Below, piece after piece: positions 36,710 through 46,150 of a stretch of 64,000 nt of DNA. The stretch lies in NCBI GenBank assembly GCA_937915865.1, contig CALGIG010000034.1, forward strand, positions 119,101 to 183,100, read 5' to 3'. The stretch's first letter is position 1; every line of letters starts with the position of its first letter. The position numbers and the translations under genes are program-made. The stretch is from an uncultured Prolixibacteraceae bacterium (GTDB taxonomy: Bacteria; Bacteroidota; Bacteroidia; Bacteroidales; Prolixibacteraceae). The notes beneath the pieces were generated by a model. The model made no database searches. It was not told where the DNA came from and worked only from the letters and a program-made list of their open reading frames with translations.

Positions 36710-38776
36710 TTATTTAATTTTCAATATCATTTCATCTAAATTCTGAGCTTTTACCGGATCACTTTTCCGGTAGGTATTAGCTAAAGCTTCCAGTGCTGGC
36801 TTATATCCTGAGTTTATTTTAAGGCAACTTTTCAAAATTCTTCGAGCTGCTAAAATATCTGATTCTGAATATATTTCAGCAAGTTTTGTGTATGCTGCAT
36901 AATATTTTCGGTTTGCCTTAATTGTTTTGGCGTAAAAACTGGCAGCTTCTTTTGTATTGTTTTTCTTCTTTGCCAAATCGCCTAGCAAAATTAATGCTTT
37001 TTCGAATCCTGGATTAATTTCCAGGCACTTGTTTAGCATTGTAGCTGCCTGATCTTCATTACCATTAGCCAGCAAAGTTTCAGCAAATTTATAATAGATC
37101 AACTCATTTTGCTGATCAATTTGTATTGCATTACCAAATAACAACGCAGATTTAATGTTATTGCCTGCCAATTGTTCTTGTATAGCCTTTAGATCATCTT
37201 TTGTAACTCTTTCAACAACAGCACAAACAGGAATACCATCGGCATAAATTGTATGAATTGTATTTTTAGGAGGCCATATTTTGTTCGTTAACTGATAAGG
37301 TGGAATGTAACTATTGGCAATAATTGCGTAATCCCAGTTGTATTCGCTTCGTCGTTGCCATGGAAAATAAACAAACCGGGTTGTTTTATCATTCCTGAAA
37401 TACCATTGAATTGGAAAATTTCCTCCGACAATGATGGTGTCGTTATTAGGTTTATGTTTCAGATATTCCTGAAGCCACTCTGCGCCTTTACGCATAGAAT
37501 GGTAATAGTAATCGGTTTCATACTTTCCGTAGGCTCCCTTCAATCCGCCAACAAACTGGTTGTAATACAGATAGTAATAAGGATGATTTGCTGCCATGAA
37601 CCGTAAAGGGTTAATGCAAAGTAATATCAAAACAGCAACTACCAGAAAGCGAGTAACAGTTTTTGTGTATCGGAGAATTAGTGTATGAATTCCAAGAGCT
37701 GCAAGTAAAACAATACCGGGATATATAAAAAGAAAATGGCGCCACGAGCCATAAAGGTTGGAATGTTTAAGCAAAACAAAAAATATCGGGAAAAGTATGG
37801 TGAACCAGATAAAGGCTAACTGGAATTTCTGGTCACGACTATCTTTTTTCCCGAAATTCAGAAATGACAACAGTATTCCGACGAAAACAATAACCGGAAT
37901 TGTAATTGCCATATATTTAGGCAGGTAATACCATGGAAGAAAATCTGACCATTCAAAATGACCCTCAAAAATTTGCCTGACTGTTGTCGGGAAATGAGTC
38001 ATTACGGTATATGCTTTCAACGGATTAACAATAGGGTTTTGCAAAGCATAGGGCCATAAAACAAATCCCAGGAAGTAGCCAGCAAAAGCAATCAAGGCCA
38101 GATTAACAGCTTTCTTTCTCCAAAGGTGCCAATTAAATTGTTGGTTTTGCATAAAGCTAAAAATCGTCTTCAGGGCAAATAGAAAACCAAAATAGAAGAT
38201 GACCAAAAAACCTCCGGCCCTAATGCCTACTGCCAATGCAAAACTGATGATCAGAAGTATAGTATCTATTGCAGTTGCTTTTTTGTTGGAAAAAATTATA
38301 CGGGTTGAATAAAAAATACTAGCGATATAAGCCAGTGCAAAAGGAATATCTTTCAGGTTATTTTGGGCGTGGCCTAAAAACGTTGGTGAAACAACAAAAA
38401 GTAAAAGAACAACAATAGCGGCGCCATATCCCGATAAATATGCTGCAAACAGGCTTGTAACCAGTATTGCCAGCCATCCTGCTATGCTACTCATCAGGTG
38501 CCTGAATCCATATATATCCTCGATGTTGAACCAGTGAATGAGAATGGTAACAATGTTGTCGAAAGCTTGCCCGTAATAATGAAGATGAGTATTTGGAGTA
38601 TAAAGGGCAGACTTATCGGCGCCCATTGTTTTGAAATAGTTGTACACCATTTCAGAGTGTTTGTAATGAACTTCTTCGTCTCCCGAAATTCCGGCATTAC
38701 GGCTAATCAGAATCATACCTGCAAGTAAAATACCTGCCAGGACGAAGAATATCTGTTTGAGTTTTTTTTCTGCCAT
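36710..38776 (-). CDS. GT39-like membrane glycosyltransferase with C-terminal TPRs
   Basis: 688 residues. About 10-12 hydrophobic segments fill residues 1-400. The first periplasmic loop carries an acidic GDEEVHYKHSEM motif, typical of GT-C enzymes of the dolichyl-P-mannose/ArnT group, which use a polyprenyl-phosphate sugar. A soluble domain follows, and residues from about 545 form TPR repeats. Its ATG overlaps the stop of the GT2 gene (TAATG), a tight pair: the GT2 would make the polyprenyl-phosphate sugar and this enzyme would transfer it outside the membrane. Confidence 0.85.
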   Translation of the reverse strand: MAEKKLKQIFFVLAGILLAGMILISRNAGISGDEEVHYKHSEMVYNYFKTMGADKSALYTPNTHLHYYGQAFDNIVTILIHWFNIEDIYGFRHLMSSIAGWLAILVTSLFAAYLSGYGAAIVVLLLFVVSPTFLGHAQNNLKDIPFALAYIASIFYSTRIIFSNKKATAIDTILLIISFALAVGIRAGGFLVIFYFGFLFALKTIFSFMQNQQFNWHLWRKKAVNLALIAFAGYFLGFVLWPYALQNPIVNPLKAYTVMTHFPTTVRQIFEGHFEWSDFLPWYYLPKYMAITIPVIVFVGILLSFLNFGKKDSRDQKFQLAFIWFTILFPIFFVLLKHSNLYGSWRHFLFIYPGIVLLAALGIHTLILRYTKTVTRFLVVAVLILLCINPLRFMAANHPYYYLYYNQFVGGLKGAYGKYETDYYYHSMRKGAEWLQEYLKHKPNNDTIIVGGNFPIQWYFRNDKTTRFVYFPWQRRSEYNWDYAIIANSYIPPYQLTNKIWPPKNTIHTIYADGIPVCAVVERVTKDDLKAIQEQLAGNNIKSALLFGNAIQIDQQNELIYYKFAETLLANGNEDQAATMLNKCLEINPGFEKALILLGDLAKKKNNTKEAASFYAKTIKANRKYYAAYTKLAEIYSESDILAARRILKSCLKINSGYKPALEALANTYRKSDPVKAQNLDEMILKIK

Positions 38777-39699
38777 TATTCGGTATCGGCATCGTAAAAT
38801 TTACGGATCAGATAAATCGGACGGTTTTGCGATTCTTTATAAATCCGGTAAATATATTCGCCCAAAATACCAAGAAAAATGAGTTGTATAGAGCCTAAGA
38901 AGTAGATACTCAGCACGGTTGACGACCAGCCAAATAACGTAAAACCAATAATCTTTCCAACTAATGCATAAATGCCGGCCAGCATAAATATTATTGTGCC
39001 AAAAGTTCCAAGGAAAAGGCAAATCTTAATCGGAAGTTTTGAAAATGAGAATATGGCATCTGCTCCCAATACCATCAATTTACTTAAAGTCATTTTCGGT
39101 TCTCCTTTTTTCCGGTCTTCCCTGACGTATTCAAAAAAGCCATGTTTAAAACCGATAAAACTACGTAACCCGGGCAAATATCGTATTGTTTCTTTCATCT
39201 TTAGTAGGGCATTTACGGCAGCCCGGTTCATGATTGAGAAATTTCCTGAGTTTTCAATACCATCGATTTCTGATACTTTTTTAAATAAAGCATGGAACAA
39301 GTTAGTTACTAAACGTAAGCGTTTACCTTTTCGTCCCTGCCTTAATCCGCTTATAATGTCCAGGTTTTCGTCTTTCATTTTCCAATACATTTCAATCAAG
39401 TATTCCGGAGGGTCCTGGAGATCGCCATCCATCATGGCCACATAATTACCAAGAGCCATTTCAAGTCCGGCAGTATAAGCGGCCTGATGACCGAAATTGC
39501 GCGAAAGATCGATGATTTTTATACGGTGATATTTTTTCCGGGCATCCAAAAGTTTATTGAGCGTAGCATCGGTGCTACCATCGTTGATGAAAAGTATTTC
39601 GTAGTTTGAAGAAAATGTTTCAAGCGCTTTTACTGATCGGCTAATTAATTCGTCGATCAAACCTTCTTCGTTATATACAGGTATCAGCAGTGAAAACAT
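38776..39699 (-). CDS. GT2 polyprenyl-phosphate glycosyltransferase
   Basis: A 307-residue DPM1/GtrB-type enzyme. The catalytic domain (about 1-225) has the nucleotide-sugar motifs IPVYNEEGLID, FINDGSTDATL and MMDGDLQDPPE (DxD-like); two transmembrane helices follow (FLGTFGTIIFMLAGIYALVG and a second near 265-290). It is expected to put a sugar on undecaprenyl phosphate at the inner face of the membrane. It is directly coupled to the GT39-like gene downstream. Confidence 0.92.
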   Translation of the reverse strand: MFSLLIPVYNEEGLIDELISRSVKALETFSSNYEILFINDGSTDATLNKLLDARKKYHRIKIIDLSRNFGHQAAYTAGLEMALGNYVAMMDGDLQDPPEYLIEMYWKMKDENLDIISGLRQGRKGKRLRLVTNLFHALFKKVSEIDGIENSGNFSIMNRAAVNALLKMKETIRYLPGLRSFIGFKHGFFEYVREDRKKGEPKMTLSKLMVLGADAIFSFSKLPIKICLFLGTFGTIIFMLAGIYALVGKIIGFTLFGWSSTVLSIYFLGSIQLIFLGILGEYIYRIYKESQNRPIYLIRKFYDADTE

Positions 39700-39794
39700 A
39701 GTTTTGTTTATTTAGGCCATTTCTCTTTATGGCTATAACTTCAATGAAGGGTTAATTGCGGGTTAAAGATACGTATTTTGGTAATAAATAAAAG

Positions 39795-39838
39795 ACTGCC
39801 AGTTTGGGAGAAAAATTTCTCCGTTGCTGGCAGTTTTT
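39795..39838 (-). terminator. Stem-loop terminator between two minus-strand units
   Basis: ACTGCCAG / CTGGCAGT encloses a second stem GGAGAAA / TTTCTCC. There are T-runs on both sides of the stem, so it may work in either direction; it follows the oxidoreductase gene and precedes the GT2 gene. Confidence 0.7.
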
Positions 39839-39909
39839 GGTTGGTTTAGAAAAGCATCCCGGTTATAAGGATGAAAAGCTTGAGTGTATGTGTCGAATAA
39901 AATTCCAAA

Positions 39910-41259
39910 TTAAGCTTTGTGTGCCGTCCCAGGAACAGGCACTTCAAACTGCATATCAACAGGCCCGAAAACAAATTGCTTTGGCCCCATATCCATGTCC
40001 GATTTAAAAATCTCGTCCCAAGTCACTTTTTTGCCGGTATAAGCTGCCGTACGCCCCATTATTGCTGTTAAGGTCGAATTTGCAGTTTCTTCAGCCTGAT
40101 TGACATATCCACCGGTGCGGATGGCATGTACCAGGTGCATGTGTTCCTGCACATAAGGCGGAATCTTTACCTGGTTCATTTCGTTTCCGTTTTCGTCTTT
40201 CGGATACTCGAATTTCCATTTGACCGAACCATCCATGTTCCAGATTGTATTTACACAGTTGGTATAACCTTCTGTTCCCATAATGAATTCGCCGGTATTG
40301 TTTGCACAACTGTCAATCTGGCGGCACATGCTATGCGAAAATAACCCTCCTCCAAAATCAAAATCGATACTGAAAAAATCGAATTGGTCTCCGGTCAACC
40401 TACGGGCCCGGCCACCAAAACCGATGGCGCTTTCAGGCTTTTTCCCAAGAAACCAGTTGATAACATCAATGTTGTGAACATGTTGGTCGAGAATATGGTC
40501 GCCACTAAGCCAACAGAAGTTATTCCAGTTGCGAATCATATATGTCATGTCGTCCCAGCCTTCTTCACGTGTTCTGAACCATACATGTTCCTGGTTCCAG
40601 AAAGCTCTTGCCGAAACGGGTTTTCCGATTGCTCCATTGGCAACCTGTTGATATGTTGCAATATAATCTTCCTGATGCCGGCGCTGTGTCCCGGTAACTA
40701 CATTCAATCCGAGTGCCTGGGCTTTTTTTGCAGTTGCAATAATCGAACGAGCACCAACGGCATCAGTAGCCATAGGTTTTTCGAGGAAAACGTGCTTGTT
40801 TCGTAGTATGGCTTCTTTAAAATGTTCAGGCCTGAATTTTGGCGGAGTAGCCAGGATAACTACATCCACATCGGGCAAAGCCATAAGTTTTTTATAAGCA
40901 TCGAAGCCAGAAAAGCAATTTTCAGCAGGAACATTTATTTTGAATTTAGCAAAACGTTCACGACCAGCATCAACTTTATCCTGAAAAACGTCGGCCAAAG
41001 CAACCAGGTGCAAATCAGGGCCACATCCAACAAAGTTCAAAGCAGCACCAGTTCCCCGGTTACCAACACCAACCAGTCCTGCGCGAAGTTTTTTCCCTTT
41101 TGGCGCTGCCTTTAAAATTGGTGGTAACCCAAGTTCTTTGGCGTCTTTTGTTTTTTTACATCCCGAAATAGCTATTCCGGCGCCCAATAAACCAATCCCG
41201 GCCAATGCCGTAGATTCAAGGAAACGTCGCCTGTTAAAGCCTTTATTGTTATCTTCCAT
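39910..41259 (-). CDS. Tat-exported Gfo/Idh/MocA-family oxidoreductase
   Basis: 449 residues. The N-terminus RRRFLESTALAGIGLLGAGI followed by SGC is a twin-arginine signal that also ends in a lipobox, so the protein is likely a periplasmic Tat lipoprotein. The NAD(P)-binding Rossmann motif is GLVGVGNRGTGAAL and the catalytic-region lysine lies in FLEKPMATDAVGA. The family oxidises or reduces sugars and inositols and often keeps its cofactor through export. It is 20 bp downstream of a NapC-type cytochrome gene, suggesting electron transfer to or from the quinone pool. Confidence 0.92.
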   Translation of the reverse strand: MEDNNKGFNRRRFLESTALAGIGLLGAGIAISGCKKTKDAKELGLPPILKAAPKGKKLRAGLVGVGNRGTGAALNFVGCGPDLHLVALADVFQDKVDAGRERFAKFKINVPAENCFSGFDAYKKLMALPDVDVVILATPPKFRPEHFKEAILRNKHVFLEKPMATDAVGARSIIATAKKAQALGLNVVTGTQRRHQEDYIATYQQVANGAIGKPVSARAFWNQEHVWFRTREEGWDDMTYMIRNWNNFCWLSGDHILDQHVHNIDVINWFLGKKPESAIGFGGRARRLTGDQFDFFSIDFDFGGGLFSHSMCRQIDSCANNTGEFIMGTEGYTNCVNTIWNMDGSVKWKFEYPKDENGNEMNQVKIPPYVQEHMHLVHAIRTGGYVNQAEETANSTLTAIMGRTAAYTGKKVTWDEIFKSDMDMGPKQFVFGPVDMQFEVPVPGTAHKA

Positions 41260-41279
41260 CTGGATGAAATTATCTTAAT

Positions 41280-42806
41280 CTATTTAACATCGTTTTCCAC
41301 TTCACAAACTACCCTGAAACCGATATCGATACAATCGGAATACCACCAAACACTTTTGGGCATTTGTGGGTCGGTAACCAACCATTTATCGGTTTTTGAG
41401 AAATCCCGTGCAGCACAGCGCACGTCGCGGGCATCACTTTTAAACGATCCACCTCTGATAACGTGTTCTTTACCTCTCTTCGGTCCTTTCGGGTCGACTA
41501 CACCTTTTTTGTAAGCATTATATGCTGTTGGGGAATAATAATCGGAGCAAAATTCGTAAACGTTGCCCAACATATTTTTTAGGCCAAACGGATTAGCTTT
41601 TACCGTTTCCGGATCAAAGGTCCTGTTCTGACTATTAACTTTATAAGCTATGTAGCTATTAATTTTGACAGTGTCAGGGCCAAATATTTTTCTGAAAAAT
41701 CCTTCAGAGGTAAACTTTTTAGGATTACCTTCAAAAAAATACGGAGTTTTAGTTCCTCCTCGTGCTGCATATTCCCATTCAGCTTCTGTGGGGAGCCGGT
41801 ATTTTTTCCCGGTTACTTTTGACAACCACTTGCAATAAGTGGCGGCTGATTTATACGACATTGTAATAGCAGGCCTGGAGCCCTTTCCCCAACCCTGGTC
41901 AGGAGCTCCCCAGGGAGGAGTTGGTCCTGAAATGGCATCAACATTTTCGTTAACTTCAGCTTCTTTGCGTCCTTGTGATGAGGTTGCCTTGAAGAATTCG
42001 AGGTACTCGTCCCAGCTCACTTCAATTTTGCCCATGAAAAATCGCGATATTTTTACAGAATGCATTGGGCTTTCATCTGGCTTATGAAATGGCTCGTCTT
42101 TCGGACTACCCATTACAAATTCTCCGGCGGGTATAGCAAGCATATCGAATGAAACACTTGTTCCGGGTATTTTCTCAGTGAAGTTTGAAAACGCCGTTAC
42201 TTTTGTTGGTTCAGCGAATATTTCCGCTTTTTTCGATTCATTCATTCCAAAATTAGTGTCGTGCTCGTGTTTAGCCTTTGGGTCGAAATGGCCTACATTG
42301 AGGTGACAATTCAGGCAGCTTACGTCGTTTTTGCTGGTAAGGTAATTTAGATGAGCATTTTCTCCTTCAACAGTAAGTGTTTTTGGAAATAAGTTTTTAT
42401 GGCAATTGGTACACGATTCGGTGTAAACAAATTTTTTGGCTGCTTCCAGTTTTCTCTTTTCTGCCCACTTGTATTCTGATGTATCTTTGAACCAGTACCC
42501 ATAAATGTCTTTCATTCCATGTTTGGCTTTTGCGAACAACATTCCATGCCCCGCAGGTGGAATGTGACATTCTGTACAGTGTACAATTACCCCTGCTTTA
42601 TTGTCGTAATGAGGCGAAAGCTTCCAGCTTTGCTCAGCATGAGGGTGAACATGGCATGACATGCAATATTCGTCGGTTGAAGTATATTTCACTACGCTGT
42701 TTCCGCCAATAACAAAGAGCAACCCAAAGACTAAGCCCGAAAAAATAAAGATTGCTACACTTTTTCTTGCTGAAAACAAGGTCTTCATTAATTTCAAAAA
42801 CTTCAT
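41280..42806 (-). CDS. NapC/NrfH-type tetraheme cytochrome c fused to an FGE/SUMF1-like domain
   Basis: 508 residues. One N-terminal transmembrane helix (about 15-36) is followed by four haem-binding CxxCH motifs: CMSCH, CTECH, CTNCH and CLNCH, within the first 185 residues, as in NapC/NrfH quinol dehydrogenases. From about 220 to the end runs an FGE-sulfatase domain (IPAGEFVMGSPKDEP, YRLPTEAEWEYAARGG, NVYEFCSDYY, VIRGGSFKSDARDVRCAARD). The paired cysteines of true formylglycine-generating enzymes are not evident, so this is likely a structural or binding version. It precedes the Tat oxidoreductase in one operon. Confidence 0.88.
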   Translation of the reverse strand: MKFLKLMKTLFSARKSVAIFIFSGLVFGLLFVIGGNSVVKYTSTDEYCMSCHVHPHAEQSWKLSPHYDNKAGVIVHCTECHIPPAGHGMLFAKAKHGMKDIYGYWFKDTSEYKWAEKRKLEAAKKFVYTESCTNCHKNLFPKTLTVEGENAHLNYLTSKNDVSCLNCHLNVGHFDPKAKHEHDTNFGMNESKKAEIFAEPTKVTAFSNFTEKIPGTSVSFDMLAIPAGEFVMGSPKDEPFHKPDESPMHSVKISRFFMGKIEVSWDEYLEFFKATSSQGRKEAEVNENVDAISGPTPPWGAPDQGWGKGSRPAITMSYKSAATYCKWLSKVTGKKYRLPTEAEWEYAARGGTKTPYFFEGNPKKFTSEGFFRKIFGPDTVKINSYIAYKVNSQNRTFDPETVKANPFGLKNMLGNVYEFCSDYYSPTAYNAYKKGVVDPKGPKRGKEHVIRGGSFKSDARDVRCAARDFSKTDKWLVTDPQMPKSVWWYSDCIDIGFRVVCEVENDVK

Positions 42807-43035
42807 AAAAGCTCTACTTTTCTGGATTTTACTAAAATGCTAAGTAAAATCGATATACAAATCTAATTTTAGCCAATTAGTGGGGCTTTAGCTGGCGTTT
42901 ATGGCCGGGTTATGTAGTGGTTAATTCTGGATTAATTTATGCTTGTTGATGATTGCAAAAATGACAAAAAACCAATGATTTTGAGTATTATAAGTTATTT
43001 TTTTAAAAATTAATCCTGCTAAAAAACATGTTTTT

Positions 43036-45594
43036 TCAGGAGGTCAGTTCTTCAAATTTTTGATCAAATTTTTCGCCATATAATTCTTCATAAAGGATGC
43101 AAAAACGATCAAAAGTAAAGCGTGCAAGATTATAATTGTTCTGTCGGATCAGTACCTTTAGCTTAAACGCAAGGGCCTGTTCGTTGATAGGGTCAGTTTC
43201 GAGCATACGTTCGGCCAGTTTCATGATGAGTTCACTGTCGTTTTCTAAATTTAGTTCATTAATAAACTTCATTAGTATATCAACAATGTTATTTCCAACA
43301 AATCCTTTGAAATCGTCGAGCCAGTCGTAAGATTCACTTTTGAACAATTCACCTTCCTGGATGATGTTATAAAATTTCAGGTTAAAATCGGTATCGTGGA
43401 TTTTTTCCTGTTTTAGGATCTTCATACATTCAACGTAATCACAATAAACATTGTCGCTAAACGACATCGACCATCGATCGATATGAAAATTAATTTGAAC
43501 GGCGTCCAAGGCTTCGAGGATAAGCCGAAGTTTACGAATGGTTACTCCGCGGCTGTTTTTGGCGCTTTGCGAGGAATGTCCCATCCAAAGGATATCTGTA
43601 AGCTCTTTTGTGGAAATACCGTTTTTATTGCGTTGCGAGTAAATTAAAATGATAAGGAACAGTTGTTTAAGTTTAGGAGTAAACTGGGTGCTGATGTTGT
43701 TGCCATTTTTGTCGAGAACCTTAAAATCGCCGAAAAGTTGAATATAGTTTGTCTCAGGTTTCTGTACATTCAACGTTTTTATACTTCTTATCTTTTCTAT
43801 TGTTGACGTTTGTTTCCTCTTTCTTAAAAATGGAACCTTGAAATAGGCCAATACGATTACGGACAAAACCAGGAGGGCAATGATACCCCTCGAAAGAACA
43901 GGATAGCGAATAAATATATTTTTAACAGGAACAATTTCGATTACTTCCTTGCTCAAACCCCAGATTTCTTCTTCGCCCAATGCCCGTGACCAAATACTCA
44001 GATTATCAATTTCGCCTAACATATAAGCTTGCTGACTAAATCCGGCTAATCCTATATATAAATTATCACGTCCTTTGTAGGCCGGATGACCAACGGATCG
44101 GCTGTCGAGTTTTCCGTTCAAAAAGATGGCTTGTTCGCCGCTGAATTTGTTGTATCTCCAGACTAAATGGTACCATTTCCCAGCTTCGAGGGCTGTTTTT
44201 CCACGAAGGTCGTTGTTATAAAATCCGAAATAGGGTTTTCGGTCCCGCAAAAGAAGGTGAATCCCTTGTTGATAGGAGTTATTCTTTGTTCCAATAACGC
44301 AATAGTCGGCCTTGTTAGGTAGAAATTCTTTTATTTTTATCCAGGCAGCAACTGTAAAATCGTGCTCACGTAATTTAAATGCTTCAGCTCCAGGTAAAAG
44401 GATGTAGCTTTTTTCGTCGAGATACGCAACTGAAGATCTTAATGAATCGTTAGCAAATCTGACATTGTGAGATTTACCATCAAATCCGTTGATGCTAAAA
44501 TCATGACATTCTTTGGCAAAGGTGTAATAAGCCTCAAGATTATCGGTAATTTCGAGAGGAGTAGCGACAAAATGTTGAATGATATTCTGGTTGGGTTCAT
44601 TAAAAGTTACTGTTTCTGGAGTAAACCTAAATCCTGGGCTTTTAGGCGTTAAAGTTAGGTTATCGCCAGGACCTACCGGGAAACAATACTTTCCACTGGT
44701 AAAGCTGCTCATTTTATCCCAGTTAACATAGTCGAGTATTTGTGTGTTATAAGTTATTGTCCCCTTTATGGTTCTGAAGCTTTTCAAGTACGATACAATC
44801 CCTAAAACCCAGTTCTCGTAACGGTCGAGCATTATAAAATTAGGTGTTTTACCCGTATTGGTCCAGGTGTTTTTTATATGTTCGATAAGGTAAGGGTTCT
44901 GGTTTGTTTCGTACTTGGCATTATTTATATTTTCTCCTTTTCTAGGGAAATTATAATCGTTGTAAATAAGTAAACTGTTTTTGGGATCTCCTTTCAGGAA
45001 TTCGCCTTTAAAAACCGGGGCTTCCCAGATGGAAAAGTAAGGTTCTACTGCATGATTCCACACATAATGAAGCCAGTCGGGCCTATTACGGTGCTCCTGC
45101 ATCGAAAACACAACTAATCGTTTATTACTTTCAATCATCGATTTTATTGATGCCCAGCCATCTTTGGGGTCATAAGTATATACAATTCGGTTTATACCTA
45201 ATTCCTGAAATAAATCAGAGACTTCGTTAATATTTGTGCTAAAGTCGAGAAAAAGGGTTAGTATTTTCTCTGGACGATTTTCCAGGTAGTTTTTAATTTC
45301 GTGCATGGTTTGCCTGAACGAAATCGAGGTTCCGTCGGCTTTTTTGATCATCAGCTGGTTCTGCTGTTTTTCCCATTCCAGGTAAAACCGAAAACCACCA
45401 ATATGTAGGTTTAACAACTCCTGAACAGTTCTTGTTTCGTTCAGGTTTGCATCAACTCCCGAGAAATTGGAGATTACAAATATTGTTTCGTCATATAATT
45501 TATCCTCAGAGCCGCCAAAAGCTTTCATTTGTGGTCCTACGAATAAACATAGCCAGCACAACAGAATTGAAATGAAATGAAAATCTTTTCTCAT
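43036..45594 (-). CDS. Membrane-spanning one-component regulator (PLC-like, LamG, wHTH/BTAD)
   Basis: 852 residues. After a signal sequence, residues about 25-290 resemble a PI-PLC-X-like barrel (GGFRFYLEW, KILTLFLDFS). A LamG/concanavalin-like domain follows (about 365-560, FTVAAWIKIKEF, YHLVWRYNK, GEIDNLSIWSRAL). One transmembrane helix lies at about 580-600 (IIALLVLSVIVLAYF). The cytoplasmic tail has a SARP/OmpR-like winged helix (YIQLFGDFKVLDKNG, KLRLILEAL) and a helical BTAD-like region. It looks like a direct signal-to-DNA receptor for an extracytoplasmic ligand. Target genes are unknown. Confidence 0.78.
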   Translation of the reverse strand: MRKDFHFISILLCWLCLFVGPQMKAFGGSEDKLYDETIFVISNFSGVDANLNETRTVQELLNLHIGGFRFYLEWEKQQNQLMIKKADGTSISFRQTMHEIKNYLENRPEKILTLFLDFSTNINEVSDLFQELGINRIVYTYDPKDGWASIKSMIESNKRLVVFSMQEHRNRPDWLHYVWNHAVEPYFSIWEAPVFKGEFLKGDPKNSLLIYNDYNFPRKGENINNAKYETNQNPYLIEHIKNTWTNTGKTPNFIMLDRYENWVLGIVSYLKSFRTIKGTITYNTQILDYVNWDKMSSFTSGKYCFPVGPGDNLTLTPKSPGFRFTPETVTFNEPNQNIIQHFVATPLEITDNLEAYYTFAKECHDFSINGFDGKSHNVRFANDSLRSSVAYLDEKSYILLPGAEAFKLREHDFTVAAWIKIKEFLPNKADYCVIGTKNNSYQQGIHLLLRDRKPYFGFYNNDLRGKTALEAGKWYHLVWRYNKFSGEQAIFLNGKLDSRSVGHPAYKGRDNLYIGLAGFSQQAYMLGEIDNLSIWSRALGEEEIWGLSKEVIEIVPVKNIFIRYPVLSRGIIALLVLSVIVLAYFKVPFLRKRKQTSTIEKIRSIKTLNVQKPETNYIQLFGDFKVLDKNGNNISTQFTPKLKQLFLIILIYSQRNKNGISTKELTDILWMGHSSQSAKNSRGVTIRKLRLILEALDAVQINFHIDRWSMSFSDNVYCDYVECMKILKQEKIHDTDFNLKFYNIIQEGELFKSESYDWLDDFKGFVGNNIVDILMKFINELNLENDSELIMKLAERMLETDPINEQALAFKLKVLIRQNNYNLARFTFDRFCILYEELYGEKFDQKFEELTS

Positions 45595-45738
45595 CCGGAA
45601 TATGTTAAAAACTCTAAACCAACCAGCTAACCCAGAATCTGAAACAATGATTGACTCGACCCCAAAATAGTTTTCCGATTCTTATGGTTCAAATTTAGAT
45701 GAATTATTGTCCAAAAAAGAAACTAGAAGAAATTTTTA

Positions 45739-45746
45739 TATTTTTG
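45739..45746 (+). promoter_or_regulatory. Bacteroidota -7 promoter box for tRNA-Val
   Basis: TATTTTTG matches TAnnTTTG and ends 11 bp before the first base of the tRNA. Confidence 0.55.
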
Positions 45747-45757
45747 CTAAACAAAAC

Positions 45758-45832
45758 GGGTTGTTAGCTCAGTTGGTTTAGAGCATTACCTTGACAGGGT
45801 AGGGGTCACTGGTTCGAATCCAGTACAACCCA
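45758..45832 (+). tRNA. tRNA-Val (anticodon GAC)
   Basis: The 75-nt cloverleaf closes fully. The acceptor stem is GGGTTGT with ACAACCC and discriminator A; the D-arm is GCTC-AGTTGGTTTA-GAGC; the anticodon stem is TTACC/GGTAG with loop TTGACAG, so the anticodon is GAC (Val); the T-arm is CTGG-TTCGAAT-CCAG. CCA is not encoded. A recombinase gene pointing away from its 3' end starts 315 bp downstream, the usual layout of a tRNA-targeted element. Confidence 0.95.
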
Positions 45833-45856
45833 CTTGGGGGCAATCCAAATCGAATC

Positions 45857-45893
45857 AAAATCCAGTAAATCGTTGATTATCTGGATTTTTTCT
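45857..45893 (+). terminator. Terminator downstream of tRNA-Val
   Basis: AAAATCCAG (45857-45865) pairs with CTGGATTTT (45881-45889), followed by more T. Confidence 0.75.
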
Positions 45894-45901
45894 TTTCTTC
45901 T

Positions 45902-46150
45902 CATATCAAAATAAACCATTTCATATCAAGTAATTTGTGAGCTATTCCGTGAGTAGATTTTTTGTGTTACGTTTGCTCACGGAGACCTCTGTAATAGTTT
46001 GTAGTTCATGTTGTTGTGAATTTGAAACTATTAATTTTTATTGGCTGAAAATGGCTTGTTTTGGTATGGTTTTATTCCTGTTCTGAACTTCAAATCATAT
46101 CAAATTAAGCAGGTCGAGATTGTTTTTTGAATTTGGATTTTTTGATATGA
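45902..46150. repeat. TCATATCAA repeats and hairpin between tRNA-Val and the recombinase
   Basis: TCATATCAA occurs at 45901-45909, 45921-45929 and 46094-46102 in direct orientation and as the inverse TTGATATGA at 46142-46150, which covers the recombinase ATG. The hairpin CCGTGAG / CTCACGG lies at 45947-45982 between them. Short repeats here are candidates for arm-type binding sites of the recombinase and for autoregulation of its gene. Confidence 0.5.

Noticed and set aside
41280..42806. Sulfatase-activating (formylglycine-generating) enzyme function for the FGE-like domain
   Set aside because: The expected paired cysteines in the GGSW-x-C region are missing and no sulfatase is encoded nearby.
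45815..45832. Right attachment site as a second copy of the tRNA-Val 3' end within the window
   Set aside because: No second copy of the T-arm/acceptor sequence was found by eye to 64,000; if it exists it lies outside the window.
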